DNA of 64,000 nt, taken from contig CM053140.1 of assembly GCA_028571685.1 (NCBI GenBank), positions 21,433,501 through 21,497,500 on the forward strand, written 5' to 3'. Positions 10,611-22,047 of the stretch are shown here, in pieces. This DNA comes from Heterohyrax brucei (taxonomy: Eukaryota; Chordata; Mammalia; Hyracoidea; Procaviidae). The notes below the pieces were generated by a model, which saw nothing but the letters and a program-made list of their open reading frames with translations, had not been told where the DNA came from and searched no databases. How positions within the stretch are numbered: the first letter of the stretch is position 1; the number at the start of each line of letters is the position of its first letter. The position numbers and the translations under genes were made by a program.

Positions 10611-10850
10611 CCACAACAGGTACTACTAAGGACGGAAATGTACAGTTCTCTGTGACACCCAGAAACAGAGCATCAGGCTCAAGCAGGGGGGCAAAGAAGA
10701 GACTGCCATTATCCCCAACTGGAGCCACAATCTCTGTATGTCTACTGTAGGACCTTTTCATTTTCTGACAGTAAGTAGTGGTGGGGGAGGGACTGGCAGG
10801 TCCAGGAGCTCCTATTGTTCAGGAGATGTGGAGTGGCACCCCATTACAGG
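10480..10850. repeat. Duplication block F, copy 1
   Basis: Collinear with 42230-42600: shared text includes TGTACAGTTCTCT, AACAGAGCATCA, GAAGAGACTG and GGAGATG just before each copy diverges. After the block, this copy leads into kinase copy K1a, while the other leads toward the MUC16-like exons. Confidence 0.6.
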
Positions 10851-10919
10851 GTCTGCGATGCTCATTGGACCTGGCCAGATTCGTTACCATAGAAACAACA
10901 CTGTTCCTCCAAGATATAG

Positions 10920-11650
10920 GCAGGTGCTGCCCTCAGCTGCTGATAAAAGATCAAGGACATCAAAGTGGGACACTACCACCTGCTAAGACCTTCAGCACGG
11001 GGACACGGGTCAGAGTCAAGTTATCCTATCACATCATCATGGGCAAAGACGTAGATGATGAGAGTCAAAAAGAGCCCCCAGACATCCTCCAACTTCCTGA
11101 CACTAGAGATAAAAAATCATGAAGGATCGTCATAATCCAAATATTTTAATGCTGTTGCAAATCATAGAGAATAACCTCATCTTCGGTATAGTGATGGAAT
11201 ACGTACCTGGAGGGGACTTGCGTGATCATCCAGAGATTCTTGGCTTCATGAGTGAAAAAGAGTCCCTGATAAAATTCCATTAACTAGTGAAGGCCCTACA
11301 GGTGTGCCACAACAAGTATATTGCACACACAGATAACAAAGCAGAAAATGTGTTCTTGAATGTCAGAAAGAACATTAAACTTGCTCACTTTGATTTTGTA
11401 AAGTGAATTCACCAAGGAGGGCAGGCTGAACACTTGCTGTGGGAGGCTCCCTTATTATGCCCCAGAACTCCTACCTGGATAAAAGTACCAAGGACACCCT
11501 TGTGGGTGTGTGGAGCCTGGCAGTCACTCTGTATTTCGTGGCAAGTGGATCTTCACCTTTTCATAGAGATGCCTTAAATGAGCTATGCAAGTAGGTACTG
11601 CAGGAAGAATGTAACATTCCTTTCCATATGTCTGTGTCAAATACTCATTT
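10920..11650 (+). pseudogene. K1a: MARK/SMOK-like kinase fragment
   Basis: A degenerate intronless kinase domain. Readable stretches include GKDVDDES (beta-3 region), VMEYVPGGDLRDH (hinge), CHNKYIAHTDNKAENV (catalytic loop, HRD replaced by HTD) and KNIKLAHFDFVK (DFG replaced by HFD). The frame is broken by stops and indels. It stops in the C-lobe (GTCTGTGTCAAATACTCATT) and is followed at about 11655 directly by the start of another copy, K1b. Its upstream flank (about 10860-10985) matches the upstream flank of K2. Almost certainly non-coding. Confidence 0.8.
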
Positions 11651-11654
11651 GTCA

Positions 11655-14520
11655 CCCGCTTGCTCCATTTTAACTGTAACACAAGGGCAGCTCTTATCCC
11701 AAAGCCCATTAGTCTCTGACACCACATTGAACATGCCGCAGAGCCGCTTAATGTTTTCCGCTGAAGAGGAAATCTGTGTGGGGCATCTGCCGGAGTCAAT
11801 TTATCCTGGAACATCAACACTGCCAAGAGGTAGCTAAGAAACGAGCTGAGAAGAGTCAACGGGCATCCTCCAAACTTCAAATACTAGAAACAGAGATAAA
11901 AACCTTAAAGGATCTCCATCCTTTGAGAATTTTAATACTGTTCCTTGCCAGAGAACAACTACATCTTTGGTATAGTGACAGAGTACGTAACTACAGGCGT
12001 CCTGTGTGATCATCTGGAGGCTCATAGCTCCATGAGCCAAAACGAGGCCCCCAAAATATTTGACCAATTAGAGTTGGCCTTGCAGGTTTGTTACAACAAC
12101 TGTGTTATATACAGGGATACCAAGCTACAACATGTGCTTTTGGATGAGAGAAGGAATATCAAACTTCCTGACATTGGTTTGAGAACTGAATTCACCAATG
12201 GGAGTGACCCGAATGTTTTCTGTGGCAGTTTCCATTACAGCGCCTAGAATTCCTACAAGGTGAAAAGTACCACGGACCCCCTTAGATGTGTGGAGCCTGG
12301 AAATCACTGTGTACTTCAAGATAAGTGGATCTCTGCCTCTGCATGACGACATTATGGAGAAACAATATGACATTCTGTTCTGCATGTCTACACGATGTGA
12401 ATACATGCTAAGCCAAATACTCACTGGAGACACAAGAAAGACGGCCATATCAGAGGACATGCTAGAACTTCCATATGTGAATATGGATAATGAAGAAAAA
12501 CCAAAGAGGTGTGTGCAGCCGCTCCGAGACTATGAGGACCCCAGATGAACTGAGGCCAAAGTGAACACAGCTGAAAGACAGAAAGAATTTCTTGACTCAC
12601 TGTTGAATCAAAAATACAGTGACGTGATGGACACCCATCTGATCCTAGGTTACCACCTACCCTAGATGGAGAGTCATGCCAGAACCGTGGAAACCCAGGG
12701 TGCAGCACATTGCACTGATAGCCACACACCTTCCCCAACCCATAAGCTACATCCTCCTATCCATGCTAAACCCAAATGACATAGGTACGCCATACCTGCC
12801 ATTCCCACCTATGACTACTGTTTCTATAACGTTTTCAACCGTTTAGCTGATAAAAGGAAGGGGGCCTCCATCATATGTGCTTCTCTCTGTCTCCCTTGTA
12901 ATGTCCTCCCTGCCCCAACAACCGAGGATAGCCTGGGCAGAGCTCAACCAAACCTTTGGGCTACGTTCCAAGGCTAGAAAAAGTGCACTATTGGAACCCA
13001 GTAGATTCCCCACCTGTGTTTCCATGGCTACCCCTTCTGAGCAGACCATCAGTAAGAATGGTGGAGCACCAGTAGAAACCAGTTTCCCACAGTAAGTGTC
13101 ACAACTAAGATCCTTCACTGATGAGCAGGTGGGAGGTACCTGACCAGATGGTGAACCCAGCTTCTCCCTCTGTCACTGGGAGTCACCCAGTACTTCATGG
13201 TAAGTGGACCTTGCCCTTTTCAGGGACAAACCTGAACTGAGCTACAAAACGAGGCACTGCATGAAGAATATGATATTCCTACTCCACAAGTCTACGCCAT
13301 GTGAACACTCACTGAGCCAGATGCTCACTGGTGACCCGAGAATGAGAGCCACATCAGAGGACATTCTAGAACACCCATAGATGAAAATGATGATGAAGAA
13401 AACAAAAGATGTATGTGCAGTCACTCCCAGATTGTGAGGGCCCCCGGTGTACTGAGGCCACAGTGAACAGGCAGGAAGAGATGCATTACTCACTCTTGAA
13501 TCAAAAATGCAATCATGTGAAGGGCATCCATCTGATCAAAGCTCACAACACATATGAAATGGAGAGTGATCCCAGGACCAAGAAACCCCAGACTACAGCG
13601 TACTGCACTGACGGACATGCACCTTTCCACCCCATGATGAACATCCTATCAACCCTGCTAACTCAAGTGGACTAGCTAGACTGTACCTGACATTCCCACC
13701 TGTGACCACTATTTCTGAAACTCTTTGAAGAGTCTCATAGAAACAAGAGGGCCTCAATGGTGTGTTTCTCATTGAGTCTCCCTTGCAAAGCCCTTCCTGC
13801 ACCAACAACCCAGGATAGCCTGGGCAGTGTCCGACCAAACCTGGGGACTGTGCACCAAGGTGAGAAATCGTGTAGTGCCACAAATCAGCACAGTCCCTGC
13901 AAGTGTTTCTGCGGCAGCGTTCTCATCCCAGACCATCAACAAGGATGATGGAGCCCCGGTGGAAACCAGTTTCCAAGTGGAAGGGTCAGAGTTAAGCTCC
14001 TTCAATGATCAGCAGGTGCAGGAGATACCTCAGCAGACTGTGAACCCAGCCTCTCCCTCTGTGAACAGCCAGGACATGCAGGGTATCACTGGGAGATTCT
14101 TTAAACTCATAACTTTTTTTGCACTTTTATCAAAAGGGAACAAAAACTGTGACAGCAAAGTTGTACAGAAGACACTCAAATCTCTACAAGCGAACCCCTG
14201 CTGTCTCGAGTTAAAGTGGAGGATTAAAAGTACCAGTTCCATGGAGCCCAAGGAGACGATACAGGAGGTCTGGCAAGTGGTGGACACCCACTGACAAGTA
14301 CACGCTGCTGTGTATGAACAGCACACCAGGACTGCAATACTTTGTCAAGTGCAGGATGGAGGTGTGCACACTGCCTGTGTGGACCCTCAATAAAGGGGCA
14401 GGGGAGAGATTTCAGGCACCTCTGAGGGTTTCAATCGCATCGCTTCAAAAACGAGCAGGGAGCGTGTACTTCATAGTGCTGTCAGAAGGTGCCAGGCACA
14501 AAAGAGGAGTTCTCACATTT
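11655..14520 (+). pseudogene. K1b: MARK/SMOK-like kinase with duplicated C-lobe/UBA unit
   Basis: Starts at the same place as K4 (AACACAAGGGC acceptor-like site, ATG at 11732). Kinase pieces: VTEYVTTGVLCDHLEAH (hinge and helix D), YRDTKLQHVLLDERRN (catalytic Asp kept, His to Tyr) and DIGLRTEF (DFG to DIG). The UBA-like segment follows at about 12570-12660 (NQKYSDVMDTHLILG). Instead of proceeding to the C-terminus, the sequence then repeats kinase C-lobe, UBA and spacer (13175-14070) before reaching a KA1-like end (14225-14500, MEPKETIQEVWQVVDTH and MEVCTLPVWTLNKG in different frames). Many stops and frameshifts make it a pseudogene. Confidence 0.85.
12297..14070 (+). repeat. Two tandem C-lobe/UBA/spacer units in K1b
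   Basis: Unit 1 spans about 12297-13174 and unit 2 about 13175-14070, each near 0.88-0.9 kb. The junction is TCTCCCTCTGTCACTGGG: the spacer phrase CCTCTGTCA fused to the C-lobe phrase CTGGGAGTCACC. The same junction occurs in K2, so the amplification started before K1b and K2 separated. Confidence 0.8.
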
Positions 14521-14610
14521 AAGCTCCCACACAATCGGGCAGTGTTTCCTTCTGTTGCATGGAGTCACTGTGAGTTGGAACCTACTTGACAGGACCAAAC
14601 CACATAACCC
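14515..14610 (+). mobile_element. RTE/BovB 3' end fragment
   Basis: GCAGTGTTTCCTTCTGTTGC followed by GAGTCACTGTGAGTTGGAAC and CTACTTGACAGGACC is the 3' end of the RTE element. The same fragment follows K3 at 25030-25115, so it entered the ancestral locus before those copies split. Confidence 0.6.
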
Positions 14611-16210
14611 TGTAATAGGAACTGAGAGAATAGCAATTGAGATGTTTCAATAAACAGATGCAGTACTGCAAGCACTCATTTGTCTGTACGCAGAAATCTG
14701 GACGACAGCTACCTGGCCAACCAACTACAAGTGATCCTTTCTTCTACTCGTTCCAGAGAGAGGTGATCAAACACAACACAGAGATTACTGTGAAACTCCT
14801 TTAACGTCAAAAACGAGTAAAATTTTGCTGAAGATCATTTTGCTGTGATTACTGACTTCTGTGCGAGGCCTTTCTAGCCATGGCCTTGTAACGCCTACCC
14901 AGGTGATCGGGCAGGACAGTGTGACAGTGCGGCTGAGGCCCACTGAGACCGTTGGTCACTATCTCCTTAAGTGAGGGAGAGCAGCGAGGGAGATTTGGCC
15001 ACCACCAAGGAAGAACGGCCTTGAGCTGAGTCTTTGGGCCTGGATCACTGTGCTGTAAAGCTCTTGGAAGCAGGTGCTAGAGAGAGCGCAAGCTGAGAAC
15101 TGGTGGCAGAAGAGACCGAGCAGCAGGACACATCATCACGGACTTCTGTTTTAGTCAGCTAGGGCTGCTCTAACAGAAATACACAGAGTGGATGGCTTTA
15201 ACAAAGGAAGGTTTATTCTTACACAGTCTGGTAGGCTACGAGTCCAAATTCAGGATGTCTGCTCCAGGGGAAGGTTCTCCCCCTTGTCGGCTCTGGAGGA
15301 AAGTCCGGTATTGTATTAGTCTTGTCCAGGGAGCGTCTTGGTGCCGGAACCTCAGGTCTGAAGGACACGCTCTTCTCCCGGTGCTGCTTTCTTGATGGTG
15401 TGAGGTTCTCATTTCTCTGCTTGCTTCCTTTTTGGTTTCTCTCCTGCAAGATGAAAGGATTAAGGGTGGGGCAAGCCATACTCCAGGGAAACTCTGTTTA
15501 CAGGTGAGCAGGGAGGTGATCTTATAAAGGGATTTACAGTCCGGCCCTAATCCTTTAACACACAGCATAGGAAAACTACAAAATCAAGGACAGTCATAAG
15601 ATGCTGGGAATCATGGCCCGGCCACATGGCTACATATATTTTTGGGTGGACACAATTCAATCCATGATATCTTTCCACTTCACCAAGACAGAAAGGTGAG
15701 TGCCTTTGATCAGTGGCTGAGAGCTAGGGAGAGGCTAGCCTTCAGGAGGTGGGCAGAATAGTTTGTGTGGAAACAAGCAGTGGAAATCCTATGGCAAATG
15801 TGGTATCTCTTTGGAGTCCACAGCTGGGAGTAACACAGAGAGCCTGAAGTCCTCTGTAAATAGTGGGACCAAAACTATCAACAAGCAATAAAGGATAAAA
15901 GAATCAAAGCATTAACAACAATCTGGGACAGTGATATAAGCCCCCCGTAAACTATGCAAATTTCCTCAAGGCTGTTTTTCAGAAGAAACCAAAGATGGAA
16001 GCAACTCTAAGGACATAGCAGAAACTCCCACTTCAACAGCTACATGTCCGCCCAATGGGAGCACCAGACATCCAGTCAGGACCTGGGGATGGAACCAAAG
16101 ACCCAAGGCCTCACACACCGCATAAGAAGTCCTGCTACCAGTCCCAGACAGCCTCAGAGGAAAGAACTTTCTAGATCCTCTAACTGATTCCACCTCAAGT
16201 GATCTGCTTC
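14610..16210. repeat. Duplication block E, copy 1
   Basis: Collinear with 25115-26180 and 58740-59450. Shared phrases: CTACCTGGCCAACCAACTACAA, CAGCCATGGCCTTGTAAC-like text, GGACAGTGTGACAGTG, CTTTGATCAGTGGCTGA and CAGCTGGGAGTAACACAGAG. Copy 1 alone contains a MaLR-like LTR (15153-15668). This copy keeps the LTR-free sequence GCTGGGAGTAACACAG (15825-15840), where copy 3 has a retroviral LTR. Confidence 0.75.
15153..15668 (-). mobile_element. MaLR-like LTR, near full length
   Basis: Begins TTTTAGTCAGCTAGGGCTGC with TTTATTCTTACACAGTCTGG and ends TTGGGTGGACACAATTCAAT, the antisense of an MLT1-like LTR. About 515 bp. Absent from the other two block E copies, so it inserted into this copy after duplication (or was lost elsewhere). 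Confidence 0.65.
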
Positions 16211-16249
16211 AGGTTCAGGAGATCACAGTGGCAACTTTAGTCACCTGAT

Positions 16250-16900
16250 GGGTGGATAACTGGGCTCTCCCTCCCCCAGGCACCAGGATGCAACTTTCAC
16301 AGCAGCAAAATTTATTAAGTCAAAGGACCTTACAAACAAGGAAGCGGTCAGTCTCTATGAGTGGGGAAAGACCTGGTACAAAGCATGTAGGGTTCCTTAT
16401 ATTGCTAAGGGTAAAAGGTGCTGTCCTAGTGAGGAGGGGTAACTAAGAAACATCTTTTGGTTTCAGTTTTAGAGTTATATGTCACCAAATGCACAATGAG
16501 GCCCCTCCTGAAGAATAAGATAATAATATGCAGATAGAATAAAAGTAGGGGCTAGGTCATTTCTAGAATGTCCTCCTGAGGTGGTACCTGTATGTAGCCA
16601 CATCTCAAACTGCCAGGAGGAATTGCTACATCTGCAATTACCCTTCTCAAATGCAAATTGGGTGTTTAGTAATCATATGATGAGGCGATATATGGTGGCA
16701 ATCAGGTTCCGTTAGCTCACCTGCTCATTTCCCCTTTGAGGTGACATGGGCCCAAAATCTTGAAGGGAATGTGGGAAGTCGACTCACTCTGGCTACTTCC
16801 TGCTGTTTGGGGTTGTAGCCCTGCCTACCTGTCAGACCTGTGTTCTTCAAGTACCCGGTCTTGAAAACATTGAGATGCCTCATCTACCTTCCACCTGGTC
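16250..16900 (-). mobile_element. Possible ERV LTR, minus strand
   Basis: The antisense poly(A) signal in GCAAAATTTATTAAG (about 16306-16320), the generally LTR-like composition and the lack of any match in the block E copy at 26180 onward suggest an inserted LTR. Ends were not fixed. It could instead be unique intergenic DNA. Confidence 0.3.
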
Positions 16901-17089
16901 AGTGGGTATAGACTGTATATCCTTGTAGGACCATGAGATTCACTACGAAAGGTTGTAGCTTTGAGCCGTGTCTTTTATCTTAGAAGCCAAATTTAAGATG
17001 TGTCATATGTTGTCCTGGACCTGGGCAGATTTATTAACATAAAAACAACACAATACCTTGAGATGTAGGCAGGTTCTGCCCTCAGCTGC

Positions 17090-20000
17090 AGTTAAAAGGT
17101 CAAAGAAATCAATGGGGGACACGACCATCTGCTAAGACAATCGACAAGGGGATGTGTTTCAGAGTCAAGTTATCTCAGCACAAGATCACGGGCAAAGAGG
17201 TAGCCGACAATAGTCCAAAAGGGCCAACAGACATCCTCCAACCTCCTGACACTACACCAAGAGATAAAAATCATGAAGGATCGCCAGAATCCAAATATCT
17301 TAATGCTGGTGGAAGATACAGAGAACAACATCTTTGGTATGGTGACAGAGTACGTAACTGCAGGGGACTTGTGTGATCATCTAGAGACTCACACCTTCCT
17401 GAGCCAAAAAGAGGCCCCCAAATATTTTGCCAATTGGTGCTGGCCCTACAGGTTTGCCACAACAACTGTGTCACACATGGGGTTATCAGACCAGACAACG
17501 TGCAATTGGATGAAAGAAGGAACATCAAACTTGCCGACATTGGTTTGGGAGCTGAATTTACCAATGGCAGCAAGCTGAATATTTTCTGGAGCAGTCTCCA
17601 TTATTGTGCCCAGAACTCCTACAGAGAGAGAAGTGCCATGGAAACCCTCAGACGTGTACAGCCCGGAAGTCACCCTCTATCTCCATGGTAAGTGGATCTC
17701 AGTCTTTTCATGGAGAGACCTTAACTGAGCTACCAAAGAAGGTACTGGGGAAGAGCATGACATTCCAGACGTTCACCACATGGGACCACTTGCTAAGCCA
17801 AATATTCATTTGTGACACAAGAAAGACAGCCACATCAGAGGACATGTTAGATCATCCATGGATGAATATGGATAATGAAGAAAAACAAAAGTTAGGTGTA
17901 CAGCCACTCCAAGACTATGAGGATTCTTGGTCTACTGTGGCCATGGTCAACAAGGGGTGCAGGCAGGAAGACATTCAGGACTACTTCTTCAATCAAAAAT
18001 ACAGTGAGGTCATGAGAACCAATCTGATCCTAGGTCCCAACACCTCTGAGGTGGAGAGTCATGCCAGTACCATGAAACCCCAGGGTGCAGCATACTGCAG
18101 TGACAGCCACACCTCTTTCTTATCCCATGGGGTACATTCTACCATTCGTGCTAAATCCAAATGACGTAGTTACACAGTACCTGCCATTGCCACACACGAC
18201 TACTGTTCCTATGACGCTCTGAAGAGCCTAGCAGATAGAAGGAAGGGGGGCTCCATGGTATGTGCTTCCTCCACGATCTCCTTTGCCATGTCCTTCCTGC
18301 ACCAACAATCCAGGATAGCCTGGGCAGAGCCCAACCAAACCTCAGGACCGTGTTCCAAGGTGAGGAAAAGTGCAGTGTCGCAAGCCAATAGATTCTCCGT
18401 GTGTGTTTCCACAGCTGCCTCCTGTGCCCAGACCATGAGAAAGAATGCTGGAACCTCAGCAGAAACCAGTTTCCCACAGGGAGTGTCACAGTTAAGGTCC
18501 TTCAGTGATGAGCAGGTGGAAGGTACCTGACCAGACAGTGAACTCAGCCTCTCCCTGTCACTGGGAGTCACAATGTCCTTCATGGTTAAGTGGATCTCAG
18601 CCTTTCCAGGGAGAAACCTTAACTGAGCTACAAAAGGAGGCACCAGAGGAAGAATATGACAGCCTTTTCCACACGTCTGTGCCATGCGAACACTCATGGA
18701 GCCAAATACTCATCAGTGACCCAAGAGAGGAAGCCACTTCAGAGGACATGCTAAGACACGCGGAGATGAAGACTGAGGATGAAGAAAACAAACGGTGTAT
18801 GTGCAGCCACTCTCAGACGATGAGGACTCCCAGTGTACTGAGACCACAGGGAACACGTGTTACAGACAGGAAGCAATTCATTACTCATCCTTCAATCAAA
18901 AATACAAGGACACGATGGGCACCCATATGATCATAGGTCACAACACACAGGAAATGCAGAGTCATGTCAGTCCCAAGAAACCCCAGGCTGCAGCATACTG
19001 CACTGATAGCCACACTTTTCTCATCCCATGTCGGACATCCTACATCCAGTGCTAAACCCAAAAGGGCACTTACACCACACCTGCCATTCCCACGTACGAC
19101 GACTGTTTCTACAATGCTTTGAGGAGTCTAGCTGACAGACAAGGGGCCTCCTGGTATGTGCTTCTGCCTCAGTCTCCCTTGCAAAGTCCTTCCTGCACCA
19201 ACAACCCAGGATAGCCTGGGCAGAGCTCAGCCAAACCTGGGACTCTGTGGCATGGTGAGAAAAACTGCAGAGTGAGACAACCCAGTAGACCCAAAATGTA
19301 TGTTTCCTTGGCTGCCTCCTCTGTCCAGACCATCATAAAGAAGGGTTGAGCCCCAGAGGAACCCAGTTTCCCGCATGGAGTATCACAGCTAAAAGCCTTT
19401 AATGATGAGCAGGTGCGAAAGGTACCTGATCAGACTGACTCCAGCCTCTCCCTGTGTCAACCTCCGAGTCACTTGTACCTCATGCTAAGTGGACCTCTGA
19501 TTTTTCATGGAGAGACCTTAACCGGGCTGTGAAAGCAGGTACTAGAGGTGTAATATGGCATTCCTTTCCACTTATCTACACCATGTTAACACTTGCTGAG
19601 CCAAATAATTATTTGGACCCAACAAAGACAGCCACATCAGAGGACAACCTAGCACTTCTATGGATGCAGGTGGATGATAGAGAAAACAAAATGTGTATGT
19701 GCAGCTACTGTCAGACGACGAACACCCTGGTGCACCAAGGCCATGCTGAACCTGGGTCACAGGCAGAAATGCAGCCCTCAATCAAAACTAAATTATGTGA
19801 TGGGCACCAGTCTGATTCTGAGTCACGAATCATCTCAAATGGACAGTCATGCCAGTACCGTGGAACCCCAGGGTGCAGCACATTGCACTGTCAGTGACAC
19901 ACCTTTCTCAATCCAAGAGGAATATCCTCCCATCCATTCTAAACCCAAACAAGGTAGTTACAACGTAGCTGCCATTCCCACCTGTGACTACAATTCTTTG

Positions 20001-20500
20001 AACTGTCCAGCTGATAGAAGCAAGGGGGCCTCCATGCTATGTGCTTCTCCTTCAGACTCGCTTACAAAGTCCTTCCCGCAACAACTCCCCAGAAAAGCCT
20101 GGGTAGACCCCAACCAAACTTAGGTATTGTATGCCAAGGAGAAAAATAATGCGGAGCCACAACCTAGGAGAGTCCCCACGTGCGTTTCTGTGGCTGCCTC
20201 CTCCATCCAGACCATCAAGAAGAATGGTGGAGTCCCAGCAGAAACCAGTTTCCCACAGAGAGTGTCGTAAGTAAGATCCTTCAATGGTCCAGGTCCAGGA
20301 GGCATCTGACCAGACTGTGACCCCAGCCTCTCCCTCTGTCCATAGCCGGGAACAGCAGGGTGCCACTATGAGGTTTTTAAGCTCATGAGAAGATAACTTT
20401 GTCATACATGTGTCAAAAGGGAATGGAAGTTATGTGACAGCAATGTTGCTGTGAGACGCTCAAAGCTGGAGACGCCAAGCCATGCTCTTAACATTTACAT
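17090..20500 (+). pseudogene. K2: MARK/SMOK-like kinase with three C-lobe/UBA units
   Basis: Degenerate kinase. N-lobe remnant RVKLSQHKITGKEVADN; hinge VTEYVTAGDLCDHLETH; catalytic loop THGVIRPDNVQLDERRN (HRD lost, HGV); DIGLGAEF for DFG. The first UBA-like segment (about 17950-18040) reads CRQEDIQDYFFNQKYSEVM. Two further C-lobe + UBA + spacer units follow. Before a KA1 domain would start, the copy is cut by a minus-strand RTE LINE at 20500. Many stops; not coding. Confidence 0.85.
17663..20345 (+). repeat. Three tandem C-lobe/UBA/spacer units in K2
   Basis: Units at about 17663-18560, 18561-19459 and 19460-20345, each 0.88-0.9 kb. Each holds an ATACTCA-CTGACCCAAGA-like C-lobe helix region, a UBA-like NQKY segment and a spacer ending GATGAGCAGGTG...GACCAGAC. 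Junction 1 is CTCCCTGTCACTGGGAGTCA, the same as in K1b; junction 2 is a diverged form (TGTGTCAACCTCCGAGTCAC). Confidence 0.8.
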
Positions 20501-21520
20501 GTTGTTATTAGGCTCTGTCAACTCAGTTCCAACTCACAGCAACCCTATACACCACAGAATGAAACACTGTCCAGTCTGGTGCCATGTCCACAATCGTTCT
20601 TATGCGTAAGCCCATCGTTACAGCCACTGTGTCAACCTACCTTGTAGAGGGTCTTCTTTTTTGCTGACCCTCCACTCTATCAAGCATGGTATCCTGCTCC
20701 AAGGACTGAGCCCTCCTGCCAACATGTCCAAAGTATGTAAGACACAGTCTCGCCAGCTTTGCTTCCAAGGAGCATTCGGGTTGTACTTCTTCCAGAACAG
20801 ATCTGTTTGTTCTTTTAGCAGTTCATGACACAATCAAATATTTTCCAACATCACAATTAAAAGGCAGCAATTCCTTTTCTTTCTGCCTTTTTCACTATCT
20901 AGCTTTTGCGTGCATATGATGCAACTGACAGTATCGCAGCTTGGGTCAGGCACACCTTAGTCTTCACGGTGACATCTTTACTTTTCAATACTTAAAAGAG
21001 GTCCTTTACAGCAGATTTTCCCAGTGCAATGTGTCTTTTGATTCCTTCACTGCTTCTTCCAGGGACACTGACTATGGAACCAAGTACAATGGAATCCTTG
21101 ACAATTTCAATCCTTTCTCTACTTATTACAAAGTTGCTTACTGGTCCAGTTGTTTTCTTGATGTTACAGTGCAATCTACACTGAAGGCTGTGGTCTTTGA
21201 TCTTCATAAGTATTTTAAATCCTCATGGCTCCCAGTAAGTAAGGTGGTGTCATCTACATAACACAGGCTGTTAATCCAATCCTGAAAACTCATTCTTCCT
21301 CACATAACACAGGTTGTCAGACTATCTGCCCGGCATACAAACTGAAAAGGTATGGTGAAAGGATACAACTCTGATGCACACCTTTCCTCACTCTAAACCC
21401 TGCAGTGTCCCTTGGTTCTGTTGACACAACTGTCCCTTGATCAACATACACAGATTCCTTCAGAGCACAATTAACTGTCCTGGAATTCCCATTCTAAACA
21501 ATGTTAGCCATAATTTTTTA
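20500..21520 (-). mobile_element. RTE/BovB-type LINE fragment
   Basis: Read on the plus strand it gives the antisense of the RTE 3' end and RT region: GTCAACTCAGTTCCAACTCA, then AACATGTCCAAAGTATGTAA, CACCTTAGTCTTCACGGTGA, GGCTGTGGTCTTTGATCTTC and AGGTATGGTGAAAGGATACA. About 1 kb and decayed. It interrupts K2 before its C-terminal domain. Confidence 0.85.
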
Positions 21521-22047
21521 TTAGAAGGCTTTTCCAAACATGGTACCAAAAGAGGGCCCCAAACCACGAGGGCTGGGCTCCTCTCAGGCACATGAAGTGG
21601 TGGACATCCAAGTCACAGCTGGGGCTCTGCTCCCAACAGCTGGACCACAGTGCCTCTTTGCTGCTGCTTTGGATTGCTGTGGTGGTCTCACTCGTTTTGC
21701 ACTGGACACATGATGTTTCTGTCATAGGATGAAGCTGTGGTCTTAGCACTTCACAACCATGGTTTAGGACACCGCCTTCTTATTCAACAGCCCTTCTTTT
21801 GACTTACAGCGCCTTCACAGCTTCTTCTGGGCTTATAATTGGCAAGACGGGCTCCATGTTAACACATCCTCACTGCAGCCACTTCCTCCTGCCCCCTGGT
21901 GGGTATCTGGGGACGGGGTAGATGACTGGCAACACCATCTGTTCAGTGATCTGGAGACAACATGAAACAAACCAGCTGCAAAACTTGCCATCTTTCACAG
22001 TACTGGTGACTGGTACATCACCCCTCCTCCTCATGGTTCTGGGAGTT
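21520..22047. other. Shared upstream flank of K3
   Basis: The part near 21940-22047 matches the flank upstream of K4 (47870-47976): GGAGACAACATGAAACAAACCAG against GGAGAGAACCTGCGACAAACCGG. It ends at a GTAAGT (22048) also found in K4. It may hold an ancestral promoter and non-coding first exon; no core promoter motif could be fixed. Confidence 0.35.
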
